Below are positions 23,516 to 34,034 of a stretch of 64,000 nucleotides of DNA, one piece after another. A program made the translations under genes and the position numbers. Source of the DNA: Auanema rhodensis (lineage: Eukaryota; Nematoda; Chromadorea; Rhabditida; Rhabditidae); NCBI GenBank assembly GCA_964057225.1, contig OZ059896.1, forward strand, positions 11,702,501 to 11,766,500. Reading direction: 5' to 3'. The notes under the pieces were generated by a model that did no database searches, was not told the DNA's origin, and was given only the letters and a program-made list of their open reading frames with translations. Positions within the stretch are counted from its first letter, which is position 1; every line of letters begins with the position of its first letter.

Positions 23516-24048
23516 TGTGCTGAAGCACTCTCATCCCGTGATAATAGTGTTCCTCCTTAGTTTAAGTTCAATTGTACTTCTTTATTGTCCTCTCTTTGTG
23601 CTATCCATTATCCTCAACTATCTAATCGATAATCCTGTAAGTTGTCACCAACGGCCGATTTGCCGATGAATCACCTATCGCCCTTTGCCATCTGATCCAT
23701 TAGGCAAGATCTTAGGCGCGATAGCCGTCGCCCACTTGCAAGGGGGATGAATCACATAGGATTTAGACCCCTCCTCTCGCTTTCTACAATTAATACATTA
23801 TCTATCACTTCCGGGGACCTAGTATATAAACCCGCAATAATTCTTCTAAATCATGTCTCAATATTATTCTGCCACCGCTATCATCTTCCCGTCAATTTAT
23901 TTCTGTTTTACTCGTATTGTATTCGTATCACCGATAATAAACTCTTCTCTTGTACTTGCGTCTATTGCCTATTACTTGGACTAATATTCCACTACCACTG
24001 AACCACAAATGCCCGTTATTCGCTCTCCAACTAGAGGACAAAACGACA
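23516..24048 (+). repeat. 3' LTR of BEL/Pao copy 2
   Basis: 533 bp, complete at both ends (TGTGCTG ... CGACA). It is closer to copy 1 LTRs than to its own 5' LTR at several diagnostic sites. Followed directly by reverse-polarity satellite. Confidence 0.93.
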
Positions 24049-26268
24049 GAAGTTATGAATTCGTGGTAGAAATATAAAATTGTTTAAAATATGGAATTAA
24101 ATAAAAAAGATGGAGTGAAATGGTTTAGAAAATACAAAATATTTAAATGTTTCAGTTTTTGATCATCACAATATTGAAATTTAAATGTTTTTTAATGATT
24201 AAAAATTTAAAAAATGAAATTATGAAATCGTGGTAGAAATATAAAATTGTTTAAAATATGGAATTAAATAAAAGAGATGGAGTGAAATGGTTTAGAAAAT
24301 ACAAAATATTTAAATGTTTCAGTTTTTGATCATCACAATATTGAAATTTAAATGTTTCTCAATGATTAAAAATTTAAAAAATGAAATTATGAAATAGTGG
24401 TAGAAATATAAAATTGTTCAAAATATGGAATTAAATAAAAGAGATGGAATGAAATGGTTTAGAAAATACAAAATATTTAAATGTTTCAGTTTTTGATCAT
24501 CACAATATTGAAATTTAAATGTTTTTTAATGATTAAAAATTTAAAAAATGAAATTATGAAATCGTGGTAGAAATATAAAATTGTTTAAAATATGGAATTA
24601 AATAAAAGAGATGGAGTGAAATGGTTTAGAAAATACAAAATATTTAAATGTTTCAGTTTTTGAGCATCACAATATTGAAATTTAAATGTTTCTCAATGAT
24701 TAAAAATTTAAAAAATGAAATTATGAAATCGTGGTAGAAATATGAAATTGTTTAAAATATGGAATTAAATAAAAGAGATGGAGTGAAATGGTTTCGAAAA
24801 TACAAAATATTTAAATGTTTCAGTTTTTGATCATCACAATATTGAAATTTAAATGTTTTTTAAAGATTAAAAATTTAAAAAATGAAATTATGAAATCGTG
24901 GTAGAAATATGAAATTGTTTAAAATATGGAATTAAATAAAAGAGATGGAGTGAAATGGTTTCGAAAATACAAAATATTTAAATGTTTCAGTTTTTGATCA
25001 TCACAATATTGAAATTTAAATGTTTCTCAATGATTAAAAATTTAAAAAATGAAATTATGAAATAGTGGTAGAAATATAAAATTGTTCAAAATATGGAATT
25101 AAATAAAAGAGATGGAATGAAATGGTTTAGAAAATACAAAATATTTAAATGTTTCAGTTTTTGATCATCACAATATTGAAATTTAAATGTTTTTTAAAGA
25201 TTAAAAATTTAAAAAATGAAATTATGAAATCGTGGTAGAAATATAAAATTGTTTAAAATATGGAATTAAATAAAAGAGATGGAGTGAAATGGTTTAGAAA
25301 ATACAAAATATTTAAATGTTTCAGTTTTTGAGCATCACAATATTGAAATTTAAATGTTTCTCAATGATTAAAAATTTAAAAAATGAAATTATGAAATAGT
25401 GGTAGAAATATAAAATTGTTCAAAATATGGAATTAAATAAAAGAGATGGAATGAAATGGTTTAGAAAATACAAAATATTTAAATGTTTCAGTTTTTGATC
25501 ATCACAATATTGAAATTTAAATGTTTTTTAATGATTAAAAATTTAAAAAATGAAATTATGAAATCGTGGTAGAAATATAAAATTGTTTAAAATATGGAAT
25601 TAAATAAAAGAGATGGAGTGAAATGGTTTAGAAAATACAAAATATTTAAATGTTTCAGTTTTTGAGCATCACAATATTGAAATTTAAATGTTTCTCAATG
25701 ATTAAAAATTTAAAAAATGAAATTATGAAATCGTGGTAGAAATATGAAATTGTTTAAAATATGGAATTAAATAAAAGAGATGGAGTGAAATGGTTTCGAA
25801 AATACAAAATATTTAAATGTTTCAGTTTTTGATCATCACAATATTGAAATTTAAATGTTTTTTAAAGATTAAAAATTTAAAAAATGAAATTATGAAATCG
25901 TGGTAGAAATATGAAATTGTTTAAAATATGGAATTAAATAAAAGAGATGGAGTGAAATGGTTTCGAAAATACAAAATATTTAAATGTTTCAGTTTTTGAT
26001 CATCACAATATTGAAATTTAAATGTTTCTCAATGATTAAAAATTTAAAAAATGAAATTATGAAATAGTGGTAGAAATATAAAATTGTTCAAAATATGGAA
26101 TTAAATAAAAGAGATGGAATGAAATGGTTTAGAAAATACAAAATATTTAAATGTTTCAGTTTTTGATCATCACAATATTGAAATTTAAATGTTTTTTAAT
26201 GATTAAAAATTTAAAAAATGAAATTATGAAATCGTGGTAGAAATATAAAATTGTTTAAAATATGGAAT
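24049..26268 (-). repeat. 167-bp satellite array, reverse polarity
   Basis: Same monomer as 1-1527 but inverted; GATCATC recurs at 24161, 24328 and 24495 (167 bp). Monomer variants (TTTTTAATGA, TTTCTCAATGA, TTTTTAAAGA; ATCGTGG or ATAGTGG; TTTCGAAAA or TTTAGAAAA) recur in order. The TAAAGATT variant at 24861 and 25863 is 1002 bp apart, suggesting a six-monomer higher-order repeat. No genes seen. Confidence 0.95.
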
Positions 26269-26641
26269 TGTTGTAGTTAAATATACGACTAGTATATCGA
26301 TTCCACTTTTTATATATATTTGATCTCGTTGACCAGGTGTTTTCCCGCTCTTTCTATACTATATAAGGGATGCCTGTAGCTTTATAGTCAGTTATCTAGA
26401 CTGTGACTGCTCTCTGAAGGTCCGAATCGTCGTTGCTTTAAAGGAAACCTATTCTTTTTTGTTCCTTTTCTTTTTTTTTATTATTTTACAAGTTATAACT
26501 AGGGGTCGTAATACACACACACTTTTTGTTCTTATAATAGCTCATTATTGAGTTACAGCATTTAGTTTTAATATTTGTATTGGTTCTGTTTAATTTTTTG
26601 AGTTTCTTCTTTTAATAAAGGGCTCTTCTAAAGTCAAACTT
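26269..26641 (+). repeat. 5' LTR of gypsy element, 3'-truncated
   Basis: Starts TGTTGTAGTTAA; matches the 409-bp family LTR up to AAAGTCAAACT and then diverges into internal coding sequence, so the CATCACA end is absent. TATA box TATATAA at 26360-26366; AATAAA at 26614-26619. Confidence 0.92.
26360..26366 (+). promoter_or_regulatory. TATA box in gypsy LTR
   Basis: TATATAA followed by GGGATGCC, within the only GC-balanced stretch of the LTR. AATAAAG lies about 250 bp downstream at 26614, in the order expected for U3-R-U5. Both motifs are preserved in every solo LTR of this family. Confidence 0.6.
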
Positions 26642-26658
26642 CATGCACCACAGAGCTA

Positions 26659-28635
26659 GTGACTGCATCGCAAGAGCGTATGAAAGTAGTGGTCCAGATA
26701 GATGCTCATATTACGCTCAGGAAAAACGGGCGCAGCACGGATGCAAGAGTAATAATAGTCCAACATCTAGGGTGTAAGATGCTGTTAGGTCGCAACATCT
26801 GGGAACCCTTAGGTTTGAGTATACAGGTTGAGCCACCTAGTGAAAACGCTGTGAAATTGATTCATAGAACACTGGTGTTGCCAGGGGAGACTAAACTGAT
26901 TGAAATCAGCAAACCTAGGCATAGTCAAGTAGTATTGTGGGCTTCTAACCCATATATACCATCAGTGACAGAATTTGAACAGGACAGTTGGACTGTCCCA
27001 GTTACAAACAGAACCCCAGTACCATTAGTTTGGCTACGGGGAACCCAAGTAGGTACTTGGATTGATAAAGATAGCGTAGCTGTAGGGACAATAGCAAACG
27101 TTACAGCATATAAGGCGTTATTGGAATCAGGAGGTATTAGTGAAACACCAGTGCATGAAAGACTTGGAATGTTGAAAAACATGATAACAGAGTCTAAGGT
27201 AGAAAGCCAACAAGAGGAGGAATTGAGCTCCCTTGTTGAGGAATTTTCGGACGCGTTTGCAGTATCCGAAGCAGAGCTTAAGCCAAGTGCAGAAGGGTGT
27301 GCATTTATAGACACCGGTAGTGCGAAACCCGTAAAACAACGAATGCGTACGGTACCATTAGGGTTACGTAAAGAGCTAGATGAGTTGATCACAGGACTTG
27401 AGAAGCATGGGGTAATTGAAAGATCATCCTCTGCTTGGAGCAGTCCATTAGTGTTAGTGAAAAAGAAAGATGGCACCATTCGCATGTGTGTTGATTTTCG
27501 TGAGTTGAACAAGCTTACAAAGGTAGACGCTTACCCCTTGCCCAGCATGGAGCAAGCCTTACAGGCTTTAGCAGGGAAAAAGATATTTTCGTCGCTAGAT
27601 CTCGCGAGCGGATTTTATCAAATAGCCTTAAATCAGAAAGATAGAGAAAAAACGGCATTTTCCACGAGCAAGGGCGCTTATCAATTTTGCGTATTTCCGT
27701 TTGGCATGATTAATTCCCCGGCTATATTTCAGCGGGTTATGGACGCGGTCTTAGAACCGATAGGTTTGGTGGGTTCAGAGATACAAGTATATCTAGATGA
27801 CATACTGATCGCCACTGAAAGCGCAGAAAGACATATAGAAGTCTTGCGTTGTGTACTGGAGGTACTTAAAAAAGCAGGATTGCGATTAAAACCGCAAAAA
27901 TGCAGATTGCTGCAACCTAGTGTAGAATACTTAGGTTATATAGTTGATGGAGAGGGACTTCGAGTGAACCCCGAGAAAACTAGAGCAGTCACCGATTTCC
28001 CAGTGCCAAAAAATAGAGATGAGCTGCGCACATTTATAGGTATGTGCACGTTCTATAGAAAGTTTGTAGCAGGTTTTGCCAGTAAGGCTAGACCACTATA
28101 CGAATTAACGAAAGAAACAGTACCATGGGTATGGGAAATAAAAGAAAAAGAGGCTTTTCAATTTTTGAGAGATAGCATAGCCAAATCGCCAGTACTAGCA
28201 CAGCCTGATATAGAAAAGGCGAAGAATGGTGAAGCACCATTCATAATTTATAGCGATGCTTCCAGAATAGGAACAGGCGCTGTGTTAACGCAAAAAGCAA
28301 AGGACGGTTTCCTACATCCGATTGCATTTGCATCGAAAAGTTTATCGAAACATGAGCGAAATTACACAGTAACAGACCTGGAAGGTCTAGGAGTAATACA
28401 CGCGGTCAAAAGATTACATCCTATTATATACGGGTGTGAATGTGTGGTAAGGACTGACCACCAGCCCTTGTTAGCACTATTCTCAGGGACAAATACGTCC
28501 GCCAGAGTAATGAGGTGGGCCATCGAACTGCGAGGGTATAGAATACGCATAGAATATGTTAAAGGTACCACTAACAAGATAGCAGACGCTTTATCGAGAG
28601 GGCCAGTGCAAGATGCTGATGGCATAGAACTATAA
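26659..28635 (+). CDS. Gypsy pol, first part: protease tail, reverse transcriptase, RNase H
   Basis: Frame of 658 codons; the called start is a GTG and the frame is open a little further upstream into the deletion junction, so this is a truncated pol, not a true N-terminus. It begins in the distal protease (MLLGRNIW near residue 41). RT follows with SSLDLASGFYQI near 313 and YLDD near 377. RNase H has YSDAS near 531, the Glu of the TDLEGLG segment, RTDHQ and a final ADALSR. Ends at TAA 28633-28635; the next codons continue a typical pol linker in the same frame, so the stop is internal to pol. It cannot supply protease activity because the catalytic Asp region is deleted. Confidence 0.9.
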   Translation: MTASQERMKVVVQIDAHITLRKNGRSTDARVIIVQHLGCKMLLGRNIWEPLGLSIQVEPPSENAVKLIHRTLVLPGETKLIEISKPRHSQVVLWASNPYIPSVTEFEQDSWTVPVTNRTPVPLVWLRGTQVGTWIDKDSVAVGTIANVTAYKALLESGGISETPVHERLGMLKNMITESKVESQQEEELSSLVEEFSDAFAVSEAELKPSAEGCAFIDTGSAKPVKQRMRTVPLGLRKELDELITGLEKHGVIERSSSAWSSPLVLVKKKDGTIRMCVDFRELNKLTKVDAYPLPSMEQALQALAGKKIFSSLDLASGFYQIALNQKDREKTAFSTSKGAYQFCVFPFGMINSPAIFQRVMDAVLEPIGLVGSEIQVYLDDILIATESAERHIEVLRCVLEVLKKAGLRLKPQKCRLLQPSVEYLGYIVDGEGLRVNPEKTRAVTDFPVPKNRDELRTFIGMCTFYRKFVAGFASKARPLYELTKETVPWVWEIKEKEAFQFLRDSIAKSPVLAQPDIEKAKNGEAPFIIYSDASRIGTGAVLTQKAKDGFLHPIAFASKSLSKHERNYTVTDLEGLGVIHAVKRLHPIIYGCECVVRTDHQPLLALFSGTNTSARVMRWAIELRGYRIRIEYVKGTTNKIADALSRGPVQDADGIEL

Positions 28636-28782
28636 CATATTATAAATGAAACCGTAATAGCACAGATCATAGAAAAAGAGAAATGGTTACAAGAGCTTGA
28701 AACGGACAGTGAAATAAAAGAAATAATCAATGACATTCGTAGTGGTAGGAATATTCCTAATTATGAAATTGTCAACGAGTTT

Positions 28783-30708
28783 TTGTACCGTATTGATGAT
28801 TACGGTAATACGCGTAAAGTGGCGCCAACCACCGTAAGACCCAAACTCGTAGAACAATATCACGGGGGGAAGTGGGCAGGACATTTCGGTATTCCACGTA
28901 CTGTAAAAAGATTGAAAGAACACTATTGGTGGAAAGGGTTAGAGAAAGATCTAAGAGAGTATCACAAAAAATGCATAGAAAGCAAGCTAACAAATATGAA
29001 AGGTAGTCAAGTTCCGCCACTAAAGCCAATTTTAACAAGTTCGCCATTTGAATTAATAGCGATAGACCTGTTAGAGTTAGGAAAGACCACGAGAGGACAT
29101 GAGTATGTTCTAACGATAGTAGATCACTTTTCCAAGTGGATGGGTGCATATGCGCTAAAGACTAAATCCGCAAGAGAAGTATGCGACGTTATAGCATATA
29201 AATGGGTAGCCAGGTGTGGATGGTGGCCTAGGAAAATCTTGTCAGATCAAGGTACGGAATTTGACAACTCGCTATTGGAAGAGTTAAGTAGGCAGTTCGA
29301 TATTGAACTAGCCAAGACCAAGGAGTATAACTCGCGCATGAACGGAAGTGTTGAAAGAGCGCAACAAACACTACAGAGGATGTTAAAAAAACAGACAGTC
29401 ACCCCAGCAGAGTGGGATAGGCTTCTGCCTTTCGTTGTATTCGCATACAATACATCCAGTCATGAAAGTACTGGGTTTACACCTTATGAGTTAGTGTACG
29501 GTAGAGCTCCACCCGAGATTATGGGAAAATATGAGCCTATGTCACATTTGACACAGTATGAAGATTATATAAGTGAGTTAAGAGAAGTACTCGCTTATGC
29601 ACAAGGTTTAGCTAAGGATAACCTTGCAAAGCAAGCAGAAAGAATGAAAAAGAGATATGACACGGTAAAAAAAGTCAATATGGACAAACTACCAAAAACG
29701 GGAGATACGGTGTATCTGAAGTTAGGAAATAATGCAGATCCCCATCGTAAATTAATACATAATATGAAAGGTCCATGTACCGTCGTAGATGCGGGGGCTA
29801 CTTCGGCTACAATACAAGAGAGTCGAAATAGGAATGAGATGCGCGTGCAACATGACCTATTAATACCTGTAGATAAGAGTATGGGTGAGCCTAAGTGTAT
29901 AGGGAAAGGCAGACGTACGAGAGGAAGGCCTCGTAAAGACGCAAATGCGGTTGTGTCACAAGTATACGTTAACTCAACTCATTTCAGTGCAACTGAAAGT
30001 ATGCTACAAGAACGGTTGTTAAACAGGATACGAGGAAATGTAAAGTCGGTTGAGAAGTTGTCGGCAAAGAAGGATAATTTACTTATCCTGCCTCCTTCAA
30101 TGATGATAGTAAAGGAGCCTGGAGTTTTCCACATCAAAGGTGGAGCGGTACGGATAGGAAATGTACGTAGAGGTGTCTCAGACGCTTTAGGAGAAAATTG
30201 GGGAGATGTCCCAAACCTAGTTATCGCCTTACCAAAGATGGTTCGAGCCGATATCAAAAATTGGCTACCGGTTAAGATGTTACGAGAGTTTCCTGAAAAA
30301 CATCACACCAGAAGGATAGTGGTGGTATACCCGCCCGTTACAACGGTGGGCTACGAGGAAGTCGTAGAGGAGATCGAACAGGAGGTTCGGGTTCTAAAAA
30401 TGTGGCTTGAAGCCGATATCGTTAAGGCTAAGATCGACACCATCGGGGATCTAGACTTGGGAGCGATTCGTTTACTCGATGTGCAGGGATGCCTGGGGCT
30501 GGTAAAGAAGACCTATTTGAACGCAGAAGAAGCTGAGATTTTCCTATGGACACTATCTATACACCTCGTGAAGCTGGTGGACAGTTCTTACCATATCACA
30601 ATCGAAAGGAAGTCAGCTGAGGAACCGTCTCCGAAGACTCGAAAACGCAATTTTTCATCACGTCAAGAAATGTCCAAAACGAGAAGACAGGGACGCCTTC
30701 ATATGTAA
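28783..30708 (+). CDS. Gypsy pol, second part: integrase with AT-hook and long C-terminal extension
   Basis: Same frame as the upstream pol; open since 28636, only the TAA separates them (28783 is a TTG). The integrase zinc finger keeps both His and the first Cys, but the last ligand is Ser (KKCIES instead of CxxC), a one-base change. The DDE core is complete: D near residue 92 (AIDLLELG), D near 153 (SDQGTEF), E near 190 (NGSVERAQ). At about 377-386 comes an AT-hook-like core, RRTRGRPRKD, followed by some 255 residues that I do not recognise: a mixed hydrophobic domain with IVVVYPP and an acidic helix, then a basic end (SPKTRKRN, KTRRQGR). The ORF stops 11 nt before the 3' LTR. Integrase call firm; AT-hook role inferred. 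Confidence 0.88.
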   Translation: MYRIDDYGNTRKVAPTTVRPKLVEQYHGGKWAGHFGIPRTVKRLKEHYWWKGLEKDLREYHKKCIESKLTNMKGSQVPPLKPILTSSPFELIAIDLLELGKTTRGHEYVLTIVDHFSKWMGAYALKTKSAREVCDVIAYKWVARCGWWPRKILSDQGTEFDNSLLEELSRQFDIELAKTKEYNSRMNGSVERAQQTLQRMLKKQTVTPAEWDRLLPFVVFAYNTSSHESTGFTPYELVYGRAPPEIMGKYEPMSHLTQYEDYISELREVLAYAQGLAKDNLAKQAERMKKRYDTVKKVNMDKLPKTGDTVYLKLGNNADPHRKLIHNMKGPCTVVDAGATSATIQESRNRNEMRVQHDLLIPVDKSMGEPKCIGKGRRTRGRPRKDANAVVSQVYVNSTHFSATESMLQERLLNRIRGNVKSVEKLSAKKDNLLILPPSMMIVKEPGVFHIKGGAVRIGNVRRGVSDALGENWGDVPNLVIALPKMVRADIKNWLPVKMLREFPEKHHTRRIVVVYPPVTTVGYEEVVEEIEQEVRVLKMWLEADIVKAKIDTIGDLDLGAIRLLDVQGCLGLVKKTYLNAEEAEIFLWTLSIHLVKLVDSSYHITIERKSAEEPSPKTRKRNFSSRQEMSKTRRQGRLHM

Positions 30709-30719
30709 ACCCCCCCCCA

Positions 30720-31127
30720 TGTTGTAGTTAAATATACGACTAGTATATCGATTCCACTTTTTATATATATTTGATCTCGTTGACCAGGTGTTTTCCCGCT
30801 CTTTCTATACTATATAAGGGATGCCTGTAGCTCTATAGTCAGTTATCTAGACTGTGACTGCTCTCTGAAGGTCCGAATCGTCGTTGCTTTAAAGGAAACC
30901 TATTCTTTTTTGTTCCTTTTCTTTTTTTTATTATTTTACAAGTTATAACTAGGGGTCGTAATACACACACACTTTTTGTTCTTATAATAGCTCATTATTG
31001 AGTTACAGCATTTAGTTTTAATATTTGTATTGGTTCTGTTTAATTTTTTGAGTTTCTTCTTTTAATAAAGGGCTTTTCTAAAGTCAAACTTTCAAAATTA
31101 CATTCGCAGTACGCCAAAACCATCACA
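30720..31127 (+). repeat. 3' LTR of gypsy element
   Basis: 408 bp, TGTTGTAG to CATCACA, one T shorter than the solo copies in a T run. Immediately upstream is a run of C rather than the purine tract expected on the plus strand. Confidence 0.94.
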
Positions 31128-31632
31128 GAATTAAATAAAAGAGATGGAGTGAAATGGTTTCGAAAATACAAAATATTTAAATGTTTCAGTTTTTGATCAT
31201 CACAATATTGAAATTTAAATGTTTTTTAATGATTAAAAATTTAAAAAATGAAATTATGAAATTGTGGTAGAAATATAAAATTGTTTAAAATATGGAATTA
31301 AATAAAAGAGATGGAGTGAAATGATTTCGAAAATACAAAATATTCAAATGTTTCAGTTTTTGAGCATCACAATATTGAAATTTAAATGTTTCTCAATGAT
31401 TAAAAATTTAAAAAATGAAATTATGAAATAGTGGTAGAAATATAAAATTGTTCAAAATATGGAATTAAATAAAAGAGATGGAATGAAATGGTTTAGAAAA
31501 TACAAAATATTTAAATGTTTCAGTTTTTGATCATCACAATATTGAAATTTAAATGTTTTTTAATGATTAAAAATTTAAAAAATGAAATTATGAAATCGTG
31601 GTAGAAATATAAAATTGTTTAAAATATGGAAT

Positions 31633-32041
31633 TGTTGTAGTTAAATATACGACTAGTATATCGATTCCACTTTTTATATATATTTGATCTTGTTGACCAG
31701 GTGTTTTCCCGCTCTTTCTATACTATATAAGGGATGCCTGTAGCTCTATAGTCAGTTATCTAGACTGTGACTGCTCTCTGAAGGTCCGAATCGTCGTTGC
31801 TTTAAAGGAAACCTATTCTTTTTTGTTCCTTTTCTTTTTTTTTATTATTTTACAAGTTATAACTAGGGGTCGTAATACACACACACTTTTTGTTCTTATA
31901 ATAGCTCATTATTGAGTTACAGCATTTAGTTTTAATATTTGTATTGGTTCTGTTTAATTTTTTGAGTTTCTTCTTTTAATAAAGGGCTTTTCTAAAGTCA
32001 AACTTTCAAAATTACATTCGCAGTACGCCAAAACCATCACA
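31633..32041 (+). repeat. Gypsy solo LTR 1
   Basis: 409 bp, TGTTGTAG to CATCACA, flanked by GAAT on both sides; has the GATCTTGTTG variant. Confidence 0.94.
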
Positions 32042-33045
32042 GAATTAAATAAAAGAGATGGAGTGAAATGGTTTCGAAAATACAAAATATTTAAATGTTT
32101 CAGTTTTTGATCATCACAATATTGAAATTTAAATGTTTTTTAATGATTAAAAATTTGAAAAATGAAATTATGAAATAGTGGTAGAAATATAAAATCGTTC
32201 AAAATATGGAATTAAATAAAAGAGATGGAGTGAAATGGTTTAGAAAATACAAAATATTTAAATGTTTCAGTTTTTGAGCATCACAATATTGAAATTTAAA
32301 TGTTTTTCAATGATTAAAAATTTAAAAAATGAAATTATGAAATCGTGGTAGAAATATAAAATTGTTTAAAATATGGAATTAAATAAAAGAGATGGAGTGA
32401 AATGGTTTCGAAAATACAAAATTTTTAAATGTTTCAGTTTTTGATCATCACAATATTGAAATTTAAATGTTTTTTAATGATTAAAAATTCAAAAAATTAA
32501 GTTATGAATTCGTGGTAGAAATATAAAATGTTTAAAATATGGAATTTAATGAAAGAGATGGAGTGAAATGGTTTCGAAAATACAAAATATTTAAATGTTT
32601 CAGTTTTTGAGCATCACAATATTGAAATTTAAATGTTTTTTAATGATTAAAAATTTGAAAAATGAAATTATGAAATAGTGGTAGAAATATAAAATTGTTT
32701 AAAATATGGAATTAAATAAAAGAGATGGAGTGAAATGGTTTAGAAAATACAAAATATTTAAATGTTTCTGTTTTTGATCATCACAATATTGAAATTTAAA
32801 TGTTTTTTAATGATTAAAAATTTAAAAAATTAAGTTATGAATTCGTGGTAGAAATATAAAATGTTTAAAATATGGAATTTAATGAAAGAGATGGAGTGAA
32901 ATGGTTTCGAAAATACAAAATATTTAAATGTTTCAGTTTTTGAGCATCACAATATTGAAATTTAAATGTTTTTTAATGATTAAAAATTTAAAAAATGAAA
33001 TTATGAAATAGTGGTAGAAATATAAAATTGTTTAAAATATGGAAT

Positions 33046-33454
33046 TGTTGTAGTTAAATATACGACTAGTATATCGATTCCACTTTTTATATATATTTGA
33101 TCTCGTTGACCAGGTGTTTTCCCGCTCTTTCTATACTATATAAGGGATGCCTGTAGCTCTATAGTCAGTTATCTAGACTGTGACTGCTCTCTGAAGGTCC
33201 GAATCGTCGTTGCTTTAAAGGAAACCTATTCTTTTTTGTTCCTTTTCTTTTTTTTTATTATTTTACAAGTTATAACTAGGGGTCGTAATACACACACACT
33301 TTTTGTTCTTATAATAGCTCATTATTGAGTTACAGCATTTAGTTTTAATATTTGTATTGGTTCTGTTTAATTTTTTGAGTTTCTTCTTTTAATAAAGGGC
33401 TTTTCTAAAGTCAAACTTTCAAAATTACATTCGCAGTACGCCAAAACCATCACA
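33046..33454 (+). repeat. Gypsy solo LTR 2
   Basis: 409 bp, the same GAAT flanks; GATCTCGTTG variant. Confidence 0.94.
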
Positions 33455-33625
33455 GAATTAAATAAAAGAGATGGAGTGAAATGGTTTCGAAAATACAAAA
33501 TATTTAAATGTTTCAGTTTTTGATCATCACAATATTGAAATTTAAATGTTTTTTAATGATTAAAAATTTAAAAAATGAAATTATGAAATAGTGGTAGAAA
33601 TATAAAATTGTTTAAAATATGGAAT

Positions 33626-34034
33626 TGTTGTAGTTAAATATACGACTAGTATATCGATTCCACTTTTTATATATATTTGATCTTGTTGACCAGGTGTTTT
33701 CCCGCTCTTTCTATACTATATAAGGGATGCCTGTAGCTCTATAGTCAGTTATCTAGACTGTGACTGCTCTCTGAAGGTCCGAATCGTCGTTGCTTTAAAG
33801 GAAACCTATTCTTTTTTGTTCCTTTTCTTTTTTTTTATTATTTTACAAGTTATAACTAGGGGTCGTAATACACACACACTTTTTGTTCTTATAATAGCTC
33901 ATTATTGAGTTACAGCATTTAGTTTTAATATTTGTATTGGTTCTGTTTAATTTTTTGAGTTTCTTCTTTTAATAAAGGGCTTTTCTAAAGTCAAACTTTC
34001 AAAATTACATTCGCAGTACGCCAAAACCATCACA
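33626..34034 (+). repeat. Gypsy solo LTR 3
   Basis: 409 bp, the same flanks; GATCTTGTTG variant; separated from LTR 2 by a single monomer (171 bp including the 4-bp duplication). Confidence 0.94.

Larger units (their letters stand above)
17330..24048 (+). mobile_element. BEL/Pao LTR retrotransposon copy 2, internally deleted
   Basis: A 6719-bp element colinear with copy 1 but lacking 20 bp near the gag start and about 2560 bp spanning the integrase C-terminus and most of env. 5' LTR 17330-17861 and 3' LTR 23516-24048 differ at several sites, so it is older than copy 1 or a mosaic. The left junction (TAATCATTA) is the same as in the three solo LTRs. The right flank is GAAGTTATG in reverse-polarity satellite, so there is no target duplication. 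The element therefore sits exactly on a satellite polarity switch. Non-autonomous by its deletions. Confidence 0.93.
26269..31127 (+). mobile_element. Ty3/gypsy LTR retrotransposon, 5'-internal deletion (gag and PBS lost)
   Basis: Left LTR 26269-26641 and right LTR 30720-31127, flanked by a 4-bp target duplication GAAT (26265-26268 and 31128-31131) that restores the satellite phase. The left LTR lacks its last ~45 bp and joins straight to the distal protease coding region, so the PBS, gag and the protease active site are missing. RT, RNase H and integrase remain, with one in-frame TAA. The two LTRs differ at about three sites. It is the source or a sister of the nine solo LTRs downstream. Confidence 0.93.

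Noticed and set aside
26925..27512. 195-codon minus-strand frame within gypsy pol
   Set aside because: Antisense to the protease-RT region with no recognisable domain; typical shadow frame.
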